A stretch of 64,000 bases of DNA from Sphingomonas kyeonggiensis. Its GTDB lineage: Bacteria > Pseudomonadota > Alphaproteobacteria > Sphingomonadales > Sphingomonadaceae. Both the position numbers and the translations under genes were made by a program. The notes under the pieces are model-generated. The model was not told the DNA's origin and did not search any database. It was given only the letters and a program-made list of their open reading frames with translations. The stretch covers positions 310,001 to 374,000 of the forward strand of contig NZ_JAUSTJ010000003.1 of the NCBI RefSeq assembly GCF_030812785.1, written 5' to 3'. This document shows positions 42,561-52,000 of the stretch, piece after piece (the first letter of the stretch is position 1; each line of letters opens with the position of its first letter).

Positions 42561-43658
42561 ATGCACGACACCACGATCCTGGATTTCGAATTCGAAGCGC
42601 ACCCCAATCCGGTCGGCGATGCCGATCGCGCCGCGGTGCTCGCGAATCCCGGGTTCGGCAAGGTGTTCACCGATCACATGGCGGTGATCAAATATTCGGC
42701 CGAGAAGGGCTGGCACGACGCGAAGATCCTGCCGCGCGGCCCGATCCAGGTCGATCCGGCGACCGCCGTGCTCCATTATGCGCAGGAGATCTTCGAAGGC
42801 CTCAAGGCCTATCGCACGCCCGATGGTAGCGTGACCCTGTTCCGCGCCGGCGAGAATGCCCGCCGCTTCCGCGAGTCCGCCGAGCGCATGGCGATGGCGC
42901 CGCTGCCGGACGAACTGTTCCTCAGCTCGATCCGCGAGCTGGTGAAGGTCGACCGGAACTGGATCCCGGAGATCGAGGGCGGCTCGCTCTATCTGCGCCC
43001 CTTCATGTTCGCCAGCGAGGTGTTCCTGGGCGTGAAGCCGTCGAGCGAATATCTCTACATGGTCATCGCTTCGCCGGCCGGCGCCTATTTCAAGGGCGGC
43101 GCGCCGTCGGTGACCTTGTGGGTGTCGGAGCATTACACCCGGGCGGCGCCGGGCGGCACCGGTGCGGCCAAGTGCGGCGGCAACTATGCCGCGAGCCTGA
43201 TCGCGCAGAAGGAAGCGATCGGCGAGGGTTGCGACCAGGTGGTGTTCCTCGATGCGGTGGAGAACCGCTATGTCGAGGAGCTGGGCGGCATGAACGTGAT
43301 GTTCGTGATGGACGATGGCTCGATCGTCACCCCGCCGCTGGGCGGCACGATCCTGCCCGGCATCACACGGGATTCGCTGCTCACGCTGGCGCGCGACCAG
43401 GGGATCGTGGTGCGCGAGGAGCGCTATTCGATCGACCAGTGGAAGGCCGATGCCGAGAGCGGCAAGCTGCGCGAGGCCTTCGCCTGCGGCACCGCGGCGG
43501 TGCTGACCCCGATCGGCAAGGTGCGCGGGCGCGGCTATGAGTTCGTGATCGGCAATGGCGGTCCGGGCCTCCTCACCGAGAAGCTCCGCGCCGAGCTCGG
43601 CGGCATCCAGCGCGGCACGGCGGAAGATCCGCACGGCTGGGTTGAACGCATCGGCTAA
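42561..43658 (+). CDS. ilvE: Branched-chain-amino-acid aminotransferase
   Basis: PLP enzyme of fold type IV, interconverting Leu, Ile and Val with their 2-keto acids. 365 residues. The PLP Lys is K204 in GAAKCGGNYAASL. Other conserved features are LHYAQEIFEGLKAYR, GSLYLRPFMF and the carboxylate/phosphate loop TPPLGGTILPGITR. The long form with an N-terminal extension is the class common in actinobacteria, alphaproteobacteria and eukaryotes. ATG 42561 is used, as upstream residues in frame lie in the divergent promoter. A tRNA-Gln gene follows 23 bp downstream. Confidence 0.96.
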   Translation: MHDTTILDFEFEAHPNPVGDADRAAVLANPGFGKVFTDHMAVIKYSAEKGWHDAKILPRGPIQVDPATAVLHYAQEIFEGLKAYRTPDGSVTLFRAGENARRFRESAERMAMAPLPDELFLSSIRELVKVDRNWIPEIEGGSLYLRPFMFASEVFLGVKPSSEYLYMVIASPAGAYFKGGAPSVTLWVSEHYTRAAPGGTGAAKCGGNYAASLIAQKEAIGEGCDQVVFLDAVENRYVEELGGMNVMFVMDDGSIVTPPLGGTILPGITRDSLLTLARDQGIVVREERYSIDQWKADAESGKLREAFACGTAAVLTPIGKVRGRGYEFVIGNGGPGLLTEKLRAELGGIQRGTAEDPHGWVERIG

Positions 43659-43681
43659 GTCCCTATAAGCGCCCGCTCTGC

Positions 43682-43756
43682 TGGGGCGTAGCCAAGTGGT
43701 AAGGCAACGGTTTTTGGTACCGTGTACCGAAGGTTCGAATCCTTCCGCCCCAGCCA
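43682..43756 (+). tRNA. tRNA-Gln (TTG anticodon)
   Basis: The cloverleaf has an acceptor TGGGGCG/CGCCCCA, anticodon stem ACGGT/ACCGT with loop TTTTGGT giving TTG, T stem and loop GAAGG-TTCGAAT-CCTTC, and discriminator G. CCA is encoded. U1 and the weak first pair are usual for tRNA-Gln. Confidence 0.96.
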
Positions 43757-44326
43757 GCCACAACCCTCTGATTCGGCTTCAAGATGCTGAAAGGAGGGGG
43801 AATATCGATTGCTGCCATCCGGTCGGACAGGACCGGATGGGAACCGGTTCGCCTGATCTGGACGGCAATTATCGCACGATTTAACGCATGATTTTCGAGC
43901 GCTGGAGAGCCGATCGGAGCGTCGGCTATCGCGGGAAAAACCGCGTTCTCACTGCTGCCGAGCGGAAAGAAATCCGCAAGTATGAACGGCGCTCGCGGGC
44001 GACGGTGCTCTCCTCCCCCTGACATTCGGCCGATACTCGGCGTACTGCATGGTCGATTCTCGGAGTCGATCGGGTTGGGCTCGGGGCGAGCCGTCTTCAC
44101 CTACCGTCCAAGGCTGCTCTGCCCGAATATACTCCTACAGAATTACGGACGACTATGGTGGGGCGGGAGCCCGAACCTTATGGCGGAGAGGTGTTCTCAG
44201 CGCATCATTCTAGTGGAGGGTCTCAATGATCTGCCGTGTCATGGCGGCATAAGATTGCGGGCAGGATGAAGGTCGGATTGACTTAAATACTCCTACAAAT
44301 CTATCGTTCGCGCTAAAGGGGCGGCG
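43757..44326. other. 570-bp gap between tRNA-Gln and the LacI gene
   Basis: No convincing gene. Open frames here lack Shine-Dalgarno sequences or run antisense across the tRNA. The stretch has lower GC near its end. The 11-mer ATACTCCTACA occurs twice (44129-44139 and 44287-44297), the second copy about 30 bp before the LacI start. The sequence TTCGCGCTAAAG (44307-44318) resembles half of the LacI-type operator. It probably holds the LacI promoter and possibly decayed DNA. Confidence 0.5.
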
Positions 44327-45382
44327 ATGCGCGAACCGACTCGATCGACGATCACGATCCGTGACGTGGCGGCCCACGCCGGCGTGTCGCGCATGACCGT
44401 CTCGCGCGTGGTCAACGGCGCCTCCGGCGTAACGCCCGAGACGCGATGCAGGATCGAGGCGGCGATAGCGGAGACGGGGTATCGGCCCGATCCCGCGGCG
44501 CGCGCGCTGGCATCGCGACGGGGTGCCGAACGCGCCGAGCCGCGGATCGGGCTGGTCTATCCCGCGAACCGCGCCGACGCATTGGGCGCATTGCTTGCCG
44601 CGAGCCTGGACTCCGCGAACAGGCTGGGGATGCGGCTGGTGCCGGTTGCGGTCGTGCCCGGTCGGGCGACGCCGGCGCTCGCGGATGTCGAGGGGATGCT
44701 GTTCCTGGCGGGCGTCGAGGTCGCGAACCCGCAGATGTTTCCTGCCGTCGCGATCGGTCCGGAAACGCCCTGCGCTGTCACTGCCATCCATATCGACGAG
44801 GCCGGTAGTGCGCGGCTGGCAACCGAGCGGCTGGTGTCGCTTGGGCATAGGCGGATCGGGTTTCTCGGTTCGCAGGCGAATGGGGGGCTCGAGCGCGCGC
44901 GCGAAGCGGGGTTCCAGCGCGTGTTGGTGGGGCGGGGGCTTGTCGAGCGCAGCCAGGTGCCGGGCATGGCAGGTGCGCGGCTGGCGGCGCTGGCGCTGCT
45001 TGCCCGTGACGAGCCCGTGACCGCGATCGTCGCGGCGGACGAGGCGCTGGCGGTGGCGGCACTGTCGGTCGCCTGCGAGCTCGGCCTGGCGGTGCCGCAG
45101 GACCTGACCCTGTGCAGCTTCGCCGAGGCGAACAGCGTCTGGCCGGGCGAGATGCTCCGTGCCGTCCTGCCGGTGGCAGAGATCTGCCGCGCCGCCTTGC
45201 GGCTGCTGCGCGAGCAGATCGACGCCAATCGGGCGGGCCGGACGGGACCGGGTATTCGCGAGATCCTCGTGCCGCGCAGGCTGGCGCCGGAAGGAGCTTA
45301 TGCGCCGCCGCGGATCAGTGGGCGCTACCCAGAATCACGACCGTCGCGCCCTGAAGCCCCTCGGCGGCGACGCGCAGGGTGA
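44327..45382 (+). CDS. LacI-family transcriptional regulator
   Basis: 351 residues. The N-terminal headpiece TIRDVAAHAGVSRMTVSRVV (about 9-28) and hinge ARALASRR (about 56-63) are typical, followed by a periplasmic-binding-protein-like sensor core (IGLVYPANRADAL ... FAEANSVWPGE). The frame continues about 25 residues past the usual family end, so 68 bp of its 3' end overlap the convergent GH2 gene. It probably represses the receptor (49050) and related genes through the GGTAGCGCTAAC operators; the sugar effector is unknown. Confidence 0.9.
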   Translation: MREPTRSTITIRDVAAHAGVSRMTVSRVVNGASGVTPETRCRIEAAIAETGYRPDPAARALASRRGAERAEPRIGLVYPANRADALGALLAASLDSANRLGMRLVPVAVVPGRATPALADVEGMLFLAGVEVANPQMFPAVAIGPETPCAVTAIHIDEAGSARLATERLVSLGHRRIGFLGSQANGGLERAREAGFQRVLVGRGLVERSQVPGMAGARLAALALLARDEPVTAIVAADEALAVAALSVACELGLAVPQDLTLCSFAEANSVWPGEMLRAVLPVAEICRAALRLLREQIDANRAGRTGPGIREILVPRRLAPEGAYAPPRISGRYPESRPSRPEAPRRRRAG

Positions 45383-47987
45383 TCGTGCCCGCTGCACCCG
45401 GCTTCGTGCGCACGATCGCCAGCGCCAGCCCGTTGAACGCATCGCGGTCCGCCGACTGGAACGGTTCGAAGCTGGTCGCATCGCCATTGTCGGTCGCGAC
45501 GATCTCGCCCGGCCCTTCCACCGAGAAGTGCAGCCGGTTGGCGGCACGCGGAGCGGGATTGCCGTCCTTGTCGAGGATGCGGACGGTGACGAAGGCGAGG
45601 TCCTTTCCGTCAGCGTGGATCGTGCTGCGGTCGGCGCTGGCCGCCATGCCGGCAGGCGCTCCGGCGGTCTTCACCGTCGCGCTGGCCCATTCCTTGCCGT
45701 CCTTCCAGGTGACGACCTTCAGCTCGCCGGGCGCGTAGGTCACATAGTCCCAGCGGAAGCGATACTCGTAGAGGCCGCGCTTCTTCCGGCCCTGCGACTT
45801 GCCGTTGACGAACAGCTCGGCCTCGTCGCCCGAGGAGATGACATGGACCGGCGTCACCTGGCCCTCGCGGCCCGGCCAGGTCCAGTGCGGCAGGATATGC
45901 GCCATCGGCAGGTCCGGCCGCCAGCGTGCCTGGTAGAGATAGAAGCGGTCCTTGGCGAAGCCGGCCAGGTCGACGATCCCCGAATAGGAACTGCGCGCGG
46001 CATAATAAGGCGTCGGCTCGCCGAGATAGTCGAACCCGCTCCAGACGAACTCGCCCGCGGCATAGGGCGCCTGGTCATGCGCGGCGAAGGTGCGATCGGG
46101 CGAGGCGCCGAAGTCGGCGGCGAACAGCTCGTAGCTGCTCACCTGCTGCGTATCCGGATCGCCGCCGGCGCCGGGGCGCACCGGTCCGCTGATCGTGCCC
46201 GGCACGGGGAACTGATATTCGCCGCGGCTGCTCAGCGCCGAGGCGCTTTCGCTGCTGAAGATCAGCTTGTCCGGGAAGCGCGCGCGATAGGTGGGGAACT
46301 GGCTCGGCAGACTGCGCACGCCGGTGCCCTGATAGTTGAGCGCGATCACATCGACCGCACCGGGCAGCGGCATGTCGGCCTTGGCCCAGTTCATCGCGGT
46401 CATCGCCGGGCGGGTGGGGTCTTCCTCGCGGGTGATCGCCACCAGTTCGCGGGCAAGGGCCGCGCCGGGCTCGCCGTCATATTGCTCGCCCACTTCGTTG
46501 CCGATGCTCCACATCAGGATCGAGGGGCTGTTGCGGTCGCGCCGCAGCATCGCGCGCAGGTCCTGCTCGTGCCAGTCGTCGAAGATCAGGTGGAAATCGA
46601 GCGCGGTCTTCTTCTTGCGCCAGCTGTCGAACACTTCGTCGATGATGAGGAAGCCCATCCGGTCGGTGAGTTCGAGCAGTTCGGGGGCAGGCGGGTTGTG
46701 GCTCATGCGGATGGCGTTCACGCCCATGTCGCGCATGATCTCGAGCTGACGCTCGGCGGCGCGCACGTTGAAGGCGGCGCCCAGCGCGCCGAGATCGTGG
46801 TGGTTGTTCACGCCGCGCAGCGGCACCTGCTCGCCATTGACGATCACGCCCTTGTCCGGATCGTACTGAATCGATCGGATGCCGAAGCGGGTCTCGTAGC
46901 GGTCGATCGCCCTGCCGCTGCGCGTCACGCTGGTGATCGCGACATAGCGGTTGGGCGCCTGCGTCGGTGGCGGCCCCCACAGGCGCGGCTTGACGATGGT
47001 GGCGGTACCGGAAAGCGTCGCGCTGCCTTGCGCCGGGATGCTGGCCTGCTGCGCGGGGATCGTCGCGACCGGCTTGCCCAAGGGCTTGCCGTCGGCGCCC
47101 AGCACATAGATGCGCGTGACGGCCTCCGCCTGCGCCGCCTGGCCACCGTCATTGTCGAGCGTCACCTGCAGATCCACCGTCGCCGATGCAGCGGAAACCT
47201 TCGGGGTGCGCACCAGCGTGCCCCATTGGCCGACATGCACCTTGTCGGTCCTGGTCAGCCAGACGTTGCGATAGAGTCCGCCGCCCGGATACCAGCGCGC
47301 GGATTCGGGCGGGTTGTCGAGCCGGATCGCCAGCTGGTTGGGCTTGCCGGGCATCAGCCAGGGCGTCAGGTCGAGCCGCCAGCTGTTGTAGCCATAGGGC
47401 CAGCCGCCGACGAGATGGCCGTTGAGCCACACGCTCGCATAGGACATCGCCCCGTCGACATCGAGGAACACCGAGCGGCCGGCGTCGCGCGCCGGAATGT
47501 CGAGCGTGCGGCGATACCAGCCCACGCCCCAGCTCGGCAGCCGGCCCATGCCGCCATAGGGGCCGTCCTTCAGCCAGGGGCCGGTGATCGCCCAGTCATG
47601 CGGCAGGGTGACCGGCTGCCAGCCGCTGTCGTCGAACTTCGCCTGAACATAGTCGAGCGTGCCCGGCTCGCCGGCCGGGCGCTGGTGGCGCTTGGTGGGG
47701 TCGCGGACAAAGGCATTGCCGCTCGGCAGGATCCAGGCCTTCATCGTCGGTGCATTGCCCGATGCAGCGGCTTCGGCTTCCTGCGGCCGGGCATCTGCGG
47801 CCTTGCCGTCCTCGCTGGCGCCCAGTGCCGGGCGCACGTCGTAGCGCAGCCAGACCGGCGCATCGGCGGGGTCGCCCTTCTTGAACCGCCAGCCGCTGTC
47901 GAGCGAGATGCGTTCGCGCTGGGCCAGTGCGGCGGCCGGTACGGCGAGCGCCAGTGCGGCAAGGGCGGTCAGCAAGGATCTCAGCAT
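45315..47987 (-). CDS. Exported GH2 beta-galactosidase-type enzyme with C-terminal DUF4982-like domains
   Basis: 890 residues, Sec signal (AAALA-Q, about 23). The GH2 order is complete: N-terminal sugar-binding domain (WLNGHLVGGWPYG), immunoglobulin-like domain, TIM barrel with MSHNPPAPELLELTDRMG, acid/base E498 (SIGNEVGE) and nucleophile E580 (SSESAS), then C-terminal beta domains (PVHVISSGDEAELFVNGKS). Its probable substrate is beta-galactoside side chains of plant polysaccharide. The ThuA gene ends only 13 bp upstream of its start, so it is probably co-transcribed from there. ATG 47987 gives a clean signal peptide. Confidence 0.93.
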   Translation of the reverse strand: MLRSLLTALAALALAVPAAALAQRERISLDSGWRFKKGDPADAPVWLRYDVRPALGASEDGKAADARPQEAEAAASGNAPTMKAWILPSGNAFVRDPTKRHQRPAGEPGTLDYVQAKFDDSGWQPVTLPHDWAITGPWLKDGPYGGMGRLPSWGVGWYRRTLDIPARDAGRSVFLDVDGAMSYASVWLNGHLVGGWPYGYNSWRLDLTPWLMPGKPNQLAIRLDNPPESARWYPGGGLYRNVWLTRTDKVHVGQWGTLVRTPKVSAASATVDLQVTLDNDGGQAAQAEAVTRIYVLGADGKPLGKPVATIPAQQASIPAQGSATLSGTATIVKPRLWGPPPTQAPNRYVAITSVTRSGRAIDRYETRFGIRSIQYDPDKGVIVNGEQVPLRGVNNHHDLGALGAAFNVRAAERQLEIMRDMGVNAIRMSHNPPAPELLELTDRMGFLIIDEVFDSWRKKKTALDFHLIFDDWHEQDLRAMLRRDRNSPSILMWSIGNEVGEQYDGEPGAALARELVAITREEDPTRPAMTAMNWAKADMPLPGAVDVIALNYQGTGVRSLPSQFPTYRARFPDKLIFSSESASALSSRGEYQFPVPGTISGPVRPGAGGDPDTQQVSSYELFAADFGASPDRTFAAHDQAPYAAGEFVWSGFDYLGEPTPYYAARSSYSGIVDLAGFAKDRFYLYQARWRPDLPMAHILPHWTWPGREGQVTPVHVISSGDEAELFVNGKSQGRKKRGLYEYRFRWDYVTYAPGELKVVTWKDGKEWASATVKTAGAPAGMAASADRSTIHADGKDLAFVTVRILDKDGNPAPRAANRLHFSVEGPGEIVATDNGDATSFEPFQSADRDAFNGLALAIVRTKPGAAGTITLRVAAEGLQGATVVILGSAH

Positions 47988-48000
47988 CGTCGTCCCCAGG

Positions 48001-48873
48001 TCAGTCGCAGCCGTGTGTCCGCGCATCGGCGGCCCAGTCGAGGGCGTTGTCGATCATGTGCAGGTGTAGCGGCTCGGCATAGGTCTCGGCCTTGTGGCCG
48101 AGTGCGGAAAAGAACACGCGGCTTCGTCCGACACACCGTGTCCAGACAATCGGATGCCGGGCGCCCATTCGCTGTTCCGGCGCCGGCTGGTAGCTGCCCT
48201 CGTCGAGCCAGGCGAGGATGCGCGTCCTGTGGCCGCTCGGCACGCGGTCGAACGCATACCATTCCTCCTCGCGTCGCCACGCCATGGGCAGGCCCTGCAT
48301 CGCCGGGTGGTTCGCCTCGGCGATACGGACCGTGCCCAGCTGGAACTGGTTCGGCTTCGACGTATGCCCGATGAACTGCGCGCCGAGCAGCGTGCGGACA
48401 TACCAGCGCCAGTCATAGTCGTGATCGCCGCCCGAGCCATGCAGCATCACCAGCCCGCCGCCTTTGGCGAGCCAGGCGCGGAAGGCCTTCCGCTGCGCCT
48501 CGGTGAAGACGTTGCCGCTGATGCTGTTGAGCAGGATCACATCGAACTGCCGCAGCTGGGCCGGATTGAAGACCGCCGCATTCTCGGAAACGTAGCTGTC
48601 CCAGCCTTTCTCCGCGGCGATCCGAGCGAGCGCCGCGTTCGCCGCCGCGATCTGCGGGCTGTCGCGAAAGCCGTTGGTCTTGGAGAAGATCAGCACCCGG
48701 TGCGCGCGGGCGAAGACGGGCAGGGCGGGCGGCGCGCTGTCCATCACCGGCGTCGGCCAATAGACCGGGTTCTTCACATAGGGTGTCGCCGAAGGAGCGG
48801 GCGGGTGCGGCGTCCAGGGCTGGCCGCAGGCGCCCAGCGCCGCGCACAATGCCAGGGTCAGTCGCGCGCGCAT
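48001..48873 (-). CDS. ThuA-domain lipoprotein
   Basis: 290 residues. The N-terminus LCAALGACGQ is a lipobox (Cys 16), so it is attached to a membrane. The ThuA/glutamine-amidotransferase-like fold follows: ARAHRVLIFSKTNGFRDS near 58, GGGLVMLHGSGGD near 139 and the family signature GRSRVFFSALGHKAETY near the end. ThuA proteins are often found with sugar-utilisation operons and may bind or isomerise sugars. It starts directly after the stop of a 21-codon ORF (TAGATG). Confidence 0.88.
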   Translation of the reverse strand: MRARLTLALCAALGACGQPWTPHPPAPSATPYVKNPVYWPTPVMDSAPPALPVFARAHRVLIFSKTNGFRDSPQIAAANAALARIAAEKGWDSYVSENAAVFNPAQLRQFDVILLNSISGNVFTEAQRKAFRAWLAKGGGLVMLHGSGGDHDYDWRWYVRTLLGAQFIGHTSKPNQFQLGTVRIAEANHPAMQGLPMAWRREEEWYAFDRVPSGHRTRILAWLDEGSYQPAPEQRMGARHPIVWTRCVGRSRVFFSALGHKAETYAEPLHLHMIDNALDWAADARTHGCD

Positions 48874-48939
48874 CTAGCGCAGCCGCACCACGTCGCTGCG
48901 GATGCCGCGCGCGATGTGCTTGAAGGAAACCGTCCGCAT
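48874..48939 (-). CDS. 21-residue upstream ORF coupled to the ThuA gene
   Basis: ATG 48939 with GAGGAA six bases before it, then MRTVSFKHIARGIRSDVVRL and a final Arg. Its TAG abuts the ThuA ATG without a gap, so ribosomes could pass straight to ThuA. It reads like a basic leader peptide or the tail of a lost upstream gene. Not recognised as a known protein. Confidence 0.4.
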   Translation of the reverse strand: MRTVSFKHIARGIRSDVVRLR

Positions 48940-48959
48940 GGCTGTTCCTCGGCTGGCAA

Positions 48960-48990
48960 CGGAAAAAGAAGGCCGGTGTCGCCACCGGCC
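48960..48990 (-). terminator. Rho-independent terminator of the TonB-receptor gene
   Basis: GGCCGGTG-TCGC-CACCGGCC, a perfect eight-pair stem with tetraloop, followed on the minus strand by TTCTTTTTCC. It lies about 60 bases past the receptor stop. Read-through from here would enter the ThuA-GH2 genes. Confidence 0.8.
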
Positions 48991-49049
48991 AGAGGGGATT
49001 GCTTCGGGCGCCGACCCGGCCACCACGGGGTGGCCGGGCCAGCCGCGGA

Positions 49050-52000
49050 TCAGAAGCGGCCGCGCAGGCCGATCATCACCACCCGTCCCGGGTTGAACAC
49101 ATAATAGGCAGCGTTCGAATATTGGAAGTAGGTGCGCTGGCTCGACTTGGTCAGGTTCTGCACGTCCACGGTGATCTCGGGCAGATGCTTGGCGCCCAGG
49201 ATCTCGTTGAGGTCGAACGACGAGCTGAAGTCCCACTGCTGGTAATCATCGACGAACAGCGAGGCATTGGTGATGCCGTTCTGGTTCGCGCCCGAGATGA
49301 CGTTGCCCTGGTTGAAGGTCGTCGACATGCGCAGCGAGATGCCGCGATTCTCGTAATAGGCCGAGAGGTTGTAGGTCACCGGCGAAACGCCCGTGGCCAC
49401 CGCCGGCGCCGCGCCCGAACCCGACTGGCTGATCAGCGTCATGTTCGCGTTGAAACCGAAGCCCTTCAGGCCGAGATAACGGTCGAGCAGGAAGTCGAGC
49501 GGCTGCACCCAGTTCAGCTCGAGGCCGTTGACCTTGAGCGTGCCGGTCGCGTTGACCTGCTGGGTGAGCACCACGCTGGCGTTGTTCGGGCCGCCGCGCG
49601 AGTCGATCGCTGCCTGCTGGGTCGGGTTCAGCGTGCTGTAGGTCACACCATATTGCGACAGCGAGGCGAAGGGCACGGTGACGTTGCCGTTCACGGTGAA
49701 GCCGGTGACCGCCTTACGGAAGGCGGCGAAGCCGATATAGCCTTCGGCGCCGGTATAATATTCGAAGCCCAGGTCGATATTGTCGGAGATGTACGGCTTG
49801 AGGTCCGAATTGCCGACCGAGCCGATGTCGGCCGACGGGCTGCCGAACGACAGGCCGGGCAGCATGTTGCCGGGGTTCGGACGGGTCATGGTGCGCGAGA
49901 CCGCGGCACGGACCACGGCATGGTCACCCAGATGGAAGGCGGCCGAGGCCGAGGGCAGCCAGTTGTCGTAATCATTGTCGGTGTACACGAAGTTGACGAT
50001 GTTCGGGTACAGCCCGCCATCGGCCGGTGCCACCGCCGGCGCCGCCGGCGTGTTGCGCGGATCGGGCAGGGTCACGCGCCCGCCGATCGTCTGCATCGTC
50101 CGCACCCAGCGCAGGCCGGCGTTGAAGGTGATGCGGTTGTCGCCGAGCGGCAGGTCGCCATTGACCTCGGCATAGGCGCCGATCGTACGCTCGCGGATAT
50201 AGCCGCCGCTCGCGCCGGTGTTCGCGCCGCCCGATTCCGGTGCGCTGTCATGGAAGGCGTCATAGTTCGACGCGGCCTTGAACTTGTTCCAGTCGAGCGT
50301 GACGAAGCCGTCCGGTCCCGGCAGCAGATAGCTGCTCAGCGCGCTCGCCGGGATCAGCGAGCCGCGATAGACCAGCGGGGTGGTCTGCCCGGCGGTATAG
50401 CCGGTGCCATAGCCCGGATAGGTCGGGTAGCCGGCGCCCGGCGTGGCGGTGTTGAGGCCGGCGCAGGGCGGCTGGCTGTTGGGCGAAGGCAGGAAGATGC
50501 TGGGATTGTCGCCGCAGACGGCATTCTGCCACGCCTGGCTGTTGTCATAGCCGCGGATCGTGCGGGAGACGTCGTCATAGGCGGCGCCGACCTGCAGGTT
50601 CAGGCGGTTGTCGCCCCAGGTCAGGTCGCCGCGCGTACCCTTGGTATAGGTCCAGCGGCGTTCGTCCTGCAGGTTCACGCGGCCGCCGGCCCAGACGAAG
50701 TTCGCCGGGTTGTTCAGGTCGACATTGCTGGTGATCGTCGGGAAATCGCCGCCGGTGTTGTCGTAGTTGACGGTCAGCCCTGAGCCGGCAGCCGTGATCG
50801 GCAGCACGGTCGGCGATTCACGATGGAACTGGCTCTTGGTGTAGTTGCCGTTGACGGCGAGCTTGAGCTTGTCGGCGATCTGCCATTCGATGCCCGGGTT
50901 CACGCCCCAATATTGCAGGCTCTCGAAATAGGGCCGGTATTCGAGGAAGAACTGCGAATTGTAATAGGTGCCCTTGGTGACGGTGCAGCCATTGGTGCAG
51001 TCGCTGCGGTCGTATTGCGTGTTGACCGGGATGATCGCGCCGTTGCGGCCCACCCAGTCCATGTCGATGCGCTGCATGTTGTTGCGCTTCCGCGCGAACA
51101 TGCCGTCGATATAGGCGTGGACGCTGTCGCCCTTATACTCGATGCTGCCGATGAAGTTCAGCCGCTCCTTGTAGCCATATTCGTCGGTCTCGCGGCCGAG
51201 GCGCGGGATGATGCCATTGTCGATCTGGGTGATGTTGGCACCCGGATTGAGCTGGAGCAGCAGTGCCTGGTCGATCACCGTGCCGGTCGCGACGCCCGGG
51301 ATGCCGGCATTGGCCGGGACGGTGCCGGGGATGGTCCAGTTGCCGCCGCCGGTGTTGTTGCGGGTCGACGAAGTGTTCTGGGTGGCGCTCAGGTTCGGGT
51401 TGGTCCAGCCGACGCTCTCGAAGCCGACGGTACGAATCTCGTTGTGCTGGCCGGCGACGCCGAACAGCACGCCGAAATCGCCCATGGTCGTGCTGGCGAG
51501 CAGCGAGCCGCGATAGCCGTAGCGATCCGAATTGGTGTTCTTGATGGCCTGGCCCGAATAGGTGATGTGCGTGCCGGGGCTGTCGAAGGGACGCGCGCTG
51601 CGCATGTTGACGGTGCCGGCCGCGCCGCCCTCCAGCCGATCGGCATTGGGGCTCTTCTGCACCTCGAGCTTGGTGAACAGCTCGGTCGGGAACAGGTCGA
51701 GATCGACTTCGCGGTTGGTGCTCTGCTGGCCGTCGCCGCCGGTCGAGGCGACCGCGATCGGCGCGTTGTTGAGCAGCACGCGGGTGAAGTTGGTGCCCAG
51801 GCCGCGGATCGTCACCTGCAGGCCTTCGCCCGTGATGTCGCGGCTGATGGTCACGCCGGGGATGCGGTTGAAGCTCTCGGCGATGTTGGTGTCGGGGAAC
51901 TTGCCGATGTCCTGGGCGAAGATCGAGTCGGTGAAACCGGTCGCATCGCGCTTGGCATTGGTCGAGCTCTGCAGCGACTTGCGATAGCCCGAGACGATGA

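Noticed and set aside
41115..43763. Minus-strand open frame of 882 codons
   Set aside because: Passes antisense through the methyltransferase, ilvE and tRNA-Gln; shadow.
43663..44100. Minus-strand ORF over tRNA-Gln
   Set aside because: Its C-terminus is antisense to the tRNA and ilvE end; no ribosome-binding site and no recognisable domain.
45159..48374. Plus-strand open frame of 1071 codons
   Set aside because: It lies antisense to the GH2 gene with matched codon positions; composition is Arg/Ala/Gly-rich and no family motif appears. High-GC shadow.
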